Assembly: GCF_024343615.1 (NCBI RefSeq)
Contig: NZ_RJUB01000124.1
Location: 1-64,000, forward strand
DNA length: 64,000 nucleotides
Origin: Ferruginibacter sp. HRS2-29
GTDB lineage: Bacteria > Bacteroidota > Bacteroidia > Chitinophagales > Chitinophagaceae
Direction of reading: 5' to 3'
Shown in pieces: positions 60,634 through 64,000 of the stretch. A model generated the notes under the pieces. That model was not told the DNA's origin. It made no database searches and was given only the letters and a program-made list of their open reading frames with translations. Position numbers and translations under genes: made by a program. The first letter of the stretch is position 1. Each line of letters starts with the position of its first letter.

Positions 60634-61884
60634 CTACCTCAGGTATTTGAGAATTTCATCAACCGTTACCGCCTGCTTCTCATCGCCGATATTGATCACG
60701 ATCGCATACCCATCGGCGCCACCGGCTTTTATCATGGCATTGATCAGCAATTGCTGATCGCTCTCACTCCTTCTGCCGGTTTCGCCATCCCATATCTCTT
60801 TGGAAGTGAGGCAGCCCTGAGTCGGTGTCATGGGGTAATAAGGCTGACGGATATAGTAATCGGGATTAAGTGTAGTGCCATGAATAATGATCTCGGTACG
60901 CCCCGCCATACCGGCATAATAACTTTGATAGAGCGGGTAATGGTCTTTAAAGCCGTCGGGCAATAGATTGCGGTAACGACGGATATTCCAGCTCGTATCG
61001 CTGATGGACGAATCCGCATAAAAATGCTTCGGCGATCTTTCATACGGCATTGTCAATTGGATGTTCACGGTTGGCCCGATAAAAGTGGAACGAGAGACAT
61101 CGTACCCTTTCATGCGAAAAATCCCTTCAGGTGTATTGCCGTTGCTGAGATAGCCGGGAAGCCCGTTGTTGCTGAGCGCTAGCTGCGGTACCGAAAAAAG
61201 ATTGCCCAGGCTGTCCCTGATAAAATTTCCATACCGGTCCCGTACGATCACTATGCCCGGATAATTCCGGTCTTTTCGCTGAAGGCTCAGCACGAGCACT
61301 TTTCCGGGCAGGTAATCTTTTTGAAAAAATGGTTGCAATGAAGGCGACACTTCCGGTTTTCCCCAATGCGACAAACGATAAGCCAGCTGTTCGGGTATGG
61401 GATTGCCAGGCAAGCTGTCTGAAAATTGTTTTGTCTTTACCGAGAGAAAAGAAAGGTCTTCCCTGGCGTGTGAAGATTGCAGGATGTATTCTGCGCAAAG
61501 CGCAAATGTTTTTGCATCTGTTGTACCCAGCAGAAGAAATTTTACCGGGCGATAATATTTTTCCGGGTAACGTGCATACAGGAGTTCGAGAGCGGATCGC
61601 TGGAATGTAATGGAACGTGTATGCATCCATTCAGCGGCGCTATCGATCCGGCCATCCACCCACATGGATTGATAACGGGTAACTTCCAATGCATTGAAAG
61701 CTTCCTGCCAGTTTTCTTCTGTAGAATCATTCAGCGGCAGTGAAAGATTTTTGTTGATGGATCGCTGCACAAGGTTGCGGTAAAGCTTTTCCTGGTTGGC
61801 TTTCAGGGCCCCTTTAAAATACAGCTGCGAAAAGGCGGGTGTCGATAAAAATAACAGGCATAGTATGTTGAACAAAAATTTCAT
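60634..61884 (-). CDS. L,D-transpeptidase-like exported protein
   Basis: The 416-aa protein has a signal peptide (LFNILCLLFLSTPAFSQ) and a helical N-terminal half. The C-terminal part contains IIIHGTTLNPDYY, then YYPMTPTQGCLTSKEIWDGE, a diverged YkuD-type active site with His and Cys (HGT...TQGCL in place of S-HGCVR). It might crosslink peptidoglycan or anchor proteins to it. The unusual QGCL instead of HGCV leaves activity uncertain. It lies 9 bp after the esterase gene. Confidence 0.7.
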   Translation of the reverse strand: MKFLFNILCLLFLSTPAFSQLYFKGALKANQEKLYRNLVQRSINKNLSLPLNDSTEENWQEAFNALEVTRYQSMWVDGRIDSAAEWMHTRSITFQRSALELLYARYPEKYYRPVKFLLLGTTDAKTFALCAEYILQSSHAREDLSFLSVKTKQFSDSLPGNPIPEQLAYRLSHWGKPEVSPSLQPFFQKDYLPGKVLVLSLQRKDRNYPGIVIVRDRYGNFIRDSLGNLFSVPQLALSNNGLPGYLSNGNTPEGIFRMKGYDVSRSTFIGPTVNIQLTMPYERSPKHFYADSSISDTSWNIRRYRNLLPDGFKDHYPLYQSYYAGMAGRTEIIIHGTTLNPDYYIRQPYYPMTPTQGCLTSKEIWDGETGRRSESDQQLLINAMIKAGGADGYAIVINIGDEKQAVTVDEILKYLR

Positions 61885-61892
61885 GAGGAGTC

Positions 61893-62750
61893 TTACTGCA
61901 CATTTGCTTTCAAAAAGAGTTGTATCCTGTCGAATGAGTTGACAAGATTTGCCCCGACCCAGCCATGCGATTCAGTCGGATAAAAAACATATTCGTTGGT
62001 GACGCCGGCATTATTAAGTTTGGTTTGCAAAGCCGTTTGCTGAGCAGGCCTCACCAGCGGATCAACTCCGCCTTGTAATGTAATGGTAGCCGGTCTTTGT
62101 GCCGCAACATAATTGATGGGGCTGGAAGAAAAATAAAGATCTGCTTTTGAGGCCGGTGTTCCGCCAAATAAAGAAGCGATGGCTGATGCCGGTACAAATA
62201 CAGATGCAGGATTGTTATACATATCTACCATGTCCGACGGACCGAAGAAATTCACGATGGCTTTGGGTTTGATCGTCGAATTTTTATAACCCTGGAGCAA
62301 AGCAAGGTGCCCGCCGGCACTGGCTCCCAGCAAGACCATCTTATCGGAGATATTATATTCCGCACGTTTGCTTACAATAAAATCCACAGCAGCTTTCACA
62401 TCATTTTCCTGGGTAGGGAAAAGATTGCCGGAAGTAGAAACAAGCCTGTAGTTGATATTGAAGATGGCATAATTTGGGAGTCTTCTTTTCAGCGTATCGA
62501 TGTAAGCGGCGAAATCGGTTTTATCTCCTTCGCTCCAGGCACCACCGTGGATCATAATAAGTACTTTGGTGGTATCGTATGACCGCACTGCCGGGAGATG
62601 TACATCCAGCTTTTGTTTTGAATCGGAGCCATAAGCTACATCGTAATTGATTACTGCTCCGCCACCGCCTGTAGCCACATCATCTTTACTGCAGGAGGAT
62701 GAGATAACAATTAGATTTAGCAGTGCAAAAGAAAGTAGGAATAATTTCAT
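61893..62750 (-). CDS. Alpha/beta-hydrolase lipoprotein (esterase type)
   Basis: The 285-aa product has a lipobox (FALLNLIVISSSC, SKDD). An esterase/lipase fold shows the oxyanion motif HGGAWSEGDKTDFA, nucleophile GASAGGHLALL, Asp in LQGGVDPLVRPAQQ and final His in TESHGWVGANL. It resembles bifunctional feruloyl/acetylxylan esterases by layout; substrate unknown. It lies 9 bp before the transpeptidase-like gene and is probably cotranscribed. Confidence 0.88.
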   Translation of the reverse strand: MKLFLLSFALLNLIVISSSCSKDDVATGGGGAVINYDVAYGSDSKQKLDVHLPAVRSYDTTKVLIMIHGGAWSEGDKTDFAAYIDTLKRRLPNYAIFNINYRLVSTSGNLFPTQENDVKAAVDFIVSKRAEYNISDKMVLLGASAGGHLALLQGYKNSTIKPKAIVNFFGPSDMVDMYNNPASVFVPASAIASLFGGTPASKADLYFSSSPINYVAAQRPATITLQGGVDPLVRPAQQTALQTKLNNAGVTNEYVFYPTESHGWVGANLVNSFDRIQLFLKANVQ

Positions 62751-62809
62751 TGTGGAAATTTATTATTAAAAGGTATTCAATTTTACGTTAACGAAAATAA
62801 AAATACGTT

Positions 62810-62971
62810 TTATAAAAGTTTATTACCGATATGCTCTATCTCTTCATCCAATATTTTTGCCACACTTTTCTTTTCCGATTTGAACGAGTATACCCGGACA
62901 TAGCAATTCATAAAAATCAATGCAGAGATCATACTCATGAGCAAGGCGTTTCCCAATAAGCCTTTTTTCAT
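62810..62971 (-). CDS. Small membrane-associated protein, 53 aa
   Basis: The ATG at 62971 opens a 53-codon frame: a hydrophobic N-terminus (GLLGNALLMSMISALIFMNC) and a Lys/Glu-rich tail (KSEKKSVAKILDEEIEHIGN). It starts 9 bp after the stop of the 106-aa membrane protein. The close spacing and single-helix architecture support a real gene, possibly part of one unit with its neighbour. Confidence 0.5.
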   Translation of the reverse strand: MKKGLLGNALLMSMISALIFMNCYVRVYSFKSEKKSVAKILDEEIEHIGNKLL

Positions 62972-62980
62972 TTCGATCAA

Positions 62981-63301
62981 TTAAAAATACAAGACGATCA
63001 GCCATAGTACAAACCATAAAAAAATGGATATTCCAAAGCCTATTGTCACGATTCTGGCAGCGAAATTTCGGGAAGGCATATTGATATTTCCTTTTATTTT
63101 CTTCTGCATTACAAGAAAACCGGTGTGATAGAAGATAAAGAAGAACCCGGTAGAAATAAAACACAAAAAAGTGATCAGTTTTGTATGGCTCCGACGGGCG
63201 GGATAGCGCAGATGGATCTCTGGCCACAACATCCATGCTTCCATAATGATCATCGAAAGGATAATTAGTAGACTGAATATTATGGCAAGCTTACGGTTCA
63301 T
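62981..63301 (-). CDS. Small three-helix membrane protein, 106 aa
   Basis: Hydrophobic stretches lie at residues 4-25 (KLAIIFSLLIILSMIIMEAW), 41-62 (LITFLCFISTGFFFIFYHTG) and 83-105 (IVTIGFGISIFLWFVLWLIV), joined by short basic loops. No family recognised. It begins shortly after the aspS terminator and precedes the 53-aa protein by 9 bp. Confidence 0.65.
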   Translation of the reverse strand: MNRKLAIIFSLLIILSMIIMEAWMLWPEIHLRYPARRSHTKLITFLCFISTGFFFIFYHTGFLVMQKKIKGNINMPSRNFAARIVTIGFGISIFLWFVLWLIVLYF

Positions 63302-63316
63302 GAAAATTGTCTGATT

Positions 63317-63346
63317 ATAAAAAACCTCCCGGAGTTACCGGGAGGG
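63317..63346 (-). terminator. Terminator of aspS
   Basis: CCTCCCGG pairs with CCGGGAGG (63325-63345) around AGTTA; on the minus strand a TTTTTTAT tail follows. It lies 44 bp after the aspS stop. Confidence 0.88.
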
Positions 63347-63389
63347 CTAACATATGCTTGATTGATTCAATGCAGAGCGTTGTTATATA

Positions 63390-64000
63390 TCAGGCTTTCA
63401 GATCCAGTTTTATCTGCAGCTCATCAAACTGTTTGTCGTCAATGGTGCTTGGAGTATCGATCATCACATCACGCCCGCTGTTGTTTTTCGGGAACGCGAT
63501 GAAATCGCGGATGCTTTCGCTGCCCCCAAGGATAGAGCAAAGCCTGTCGAAGCCGAATGCGATACCACCATGCGGCGGTGCGCCATATTCGAAAGCCCCC
63601 AGCAGGAAGCCGAATTTGTGCTGCTGTTCTTCTTCATCCATACCAAGCGCCGCAAACATTTTCTGTTGCAATTCTTTCTGGTAAATACGGATGCTGCCAC
63701 CGCCGATCTCGTTTCCGTTCAATACCATATCGTACGCGTTCGCCTTGATGTTGGCATAAGGATGTTTCAGGTATTCCGCAGGATTTTCAATCACCGGATT
63801 ATTGTTGATCATCGTTTCGATATCGCTCGGTTTCGGCGATGTGAACGGATGGTGACGTGCTACCCAGCGGTTGTCGTCTTCTGCGTATTCAAACAGCGGG
63901 AAATCCAGTACCCACAATAGTTTGAATTCATCAGCTTTGCGCAGGTCAAGCTTGGTACCCATGTACATACGCAGGTCGCTGGCGGCTTTACGGGTTCTTT
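63390..64000 (-). CDS. aspS: Aspartyl-tRNA synthetase, C-terminal part
   Basis: The gene runs off the right edge; only the last 203 residues are seen. They contain the class II motif 2-3 region: [20 protein letters not shown], the conserved [20 protein letters not shown] and the motif 3 [16 protein letters not shown]. It charges tRNA-Asp with aspartate. The frame continues unbroken to the edge ([16 protein letters not shown]). A terminator is at 63317. Confidence 0.96.
   Translation of the reverse strand, partial: RTRKAASDLRMYMGTKLDLRKADEFKLLWVLDFPLFEYAEDDNRWVARHHPFTSPKPSDIETMINNNPVIENPAEYLKHPYANIKANAYDMVLNGNEIGGGSIRIYQKELQQKMFAALGMDEEEQQHKFGFLLGAFEYGAPPHGGIAFGFDRLCSILGGSESIRDFIAFPKNNSGRDVMIDTPSTIDDKQFDELQIKLDLKA

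Overview
The window looks like an ordinary chromosomal segment of a Bacteroidota bacterium, most likely a member of the Chitinophagaceae or a close relative. The evidence is two proteins with type IX secretion sorting domains at the C-terminus, many SPII lipoproteins with a CKK or CSS lipobox, a DUF3127 protein, a GxxExxY protein, multi-PAS kinases, two tRNA genes without encoded CCA, and a strong load of short palindromic intergenic repeats. The genus cannot be fixed from sequence reading alone. There is no rRNA, CRISPR array, transposase or integrase.

Layout. 1-5.4 kb: an AT-rich OLD-family ATPase/TOPRIM nuclease, a protein with an RteC-like C-terminus, a small HTH gene behind two tandem hairpins, and its partner. 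5.6-10.8 kb: housekeeping (FAD dehydrogenase, DUF3127 protein, dnaA with a perfect DnaA box upstream, tRNA-Ser and tRNA-Pro). 10.9-16.9 kb: a large PAS histidine kinase and a LytTR regulator/TPR kinase pair. 17-23.2 kb: a co-directional run of exported proteins (lipoprotein, Tat cupin, lipocalin-like protein, second lipoprotein, ricin-lectin protein, astacin protease with ricin lectin), then a small HNH protein. 23.3-26.8 kb: an OmpR-type regulator/kinase pair and a divergent TlpA-like thioredoxin protein. 27-37.6 kb: a complete reductive pyrimidine catabolism operon behind a divergent Lrp/AsnC regulator.

The pyrimidine operon encodes the whole route: NCS1 permease (uptake), PreT/PreA (uracil to dihydrouracil), dihydropyrimidinase (to N-carbamoyl-beta-alanine), a nitrilase-fold beta-ureidopropionase (to beta-alanine), a class III aminotransferase (to malonate semialdehyde) and a CoA-acylating dehydrogenase (to acetyl-CoA). 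An M20 carbamoylase-type hydrolase at 41.8 kb could duplicate the third step. A PD-(D/E)XK-like GxxExxY gene sits between preT and preA inside a perfect 19-bp inverted repeat; this is the best candidate for a poorly described small mobile module.

37.7-47.6 kb: T9SS cargo proteins, ferritin, M1 peptidase, cyclophilin and small membrane proteins. 47.7-50.6 kb: homoserine dehydrogenase and a cystathionine gamma-synthase-type enzyme behind a SAM-I riboswitch with a readable terminator/antiterminator switch. 50.8-64 kb: SGNH lipoprotein, a decayed WG-repeat gene, uvrA, an oxidoreductase, outer-membrane beta-barrel, GNAT and truncated haemoglobin, rarA, an L,D-transpeptidase-like protein, an esterase, small membrane proteins and the 3' part of aspS.

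A second theme is repeats. At least six families of palindromic or tandem repeats lie between genes, often touching stop codons and sometimes supplying codons. Several copies differ by paired, structure-preserving substitutions, which argues that the hairpins are under selection as structures.
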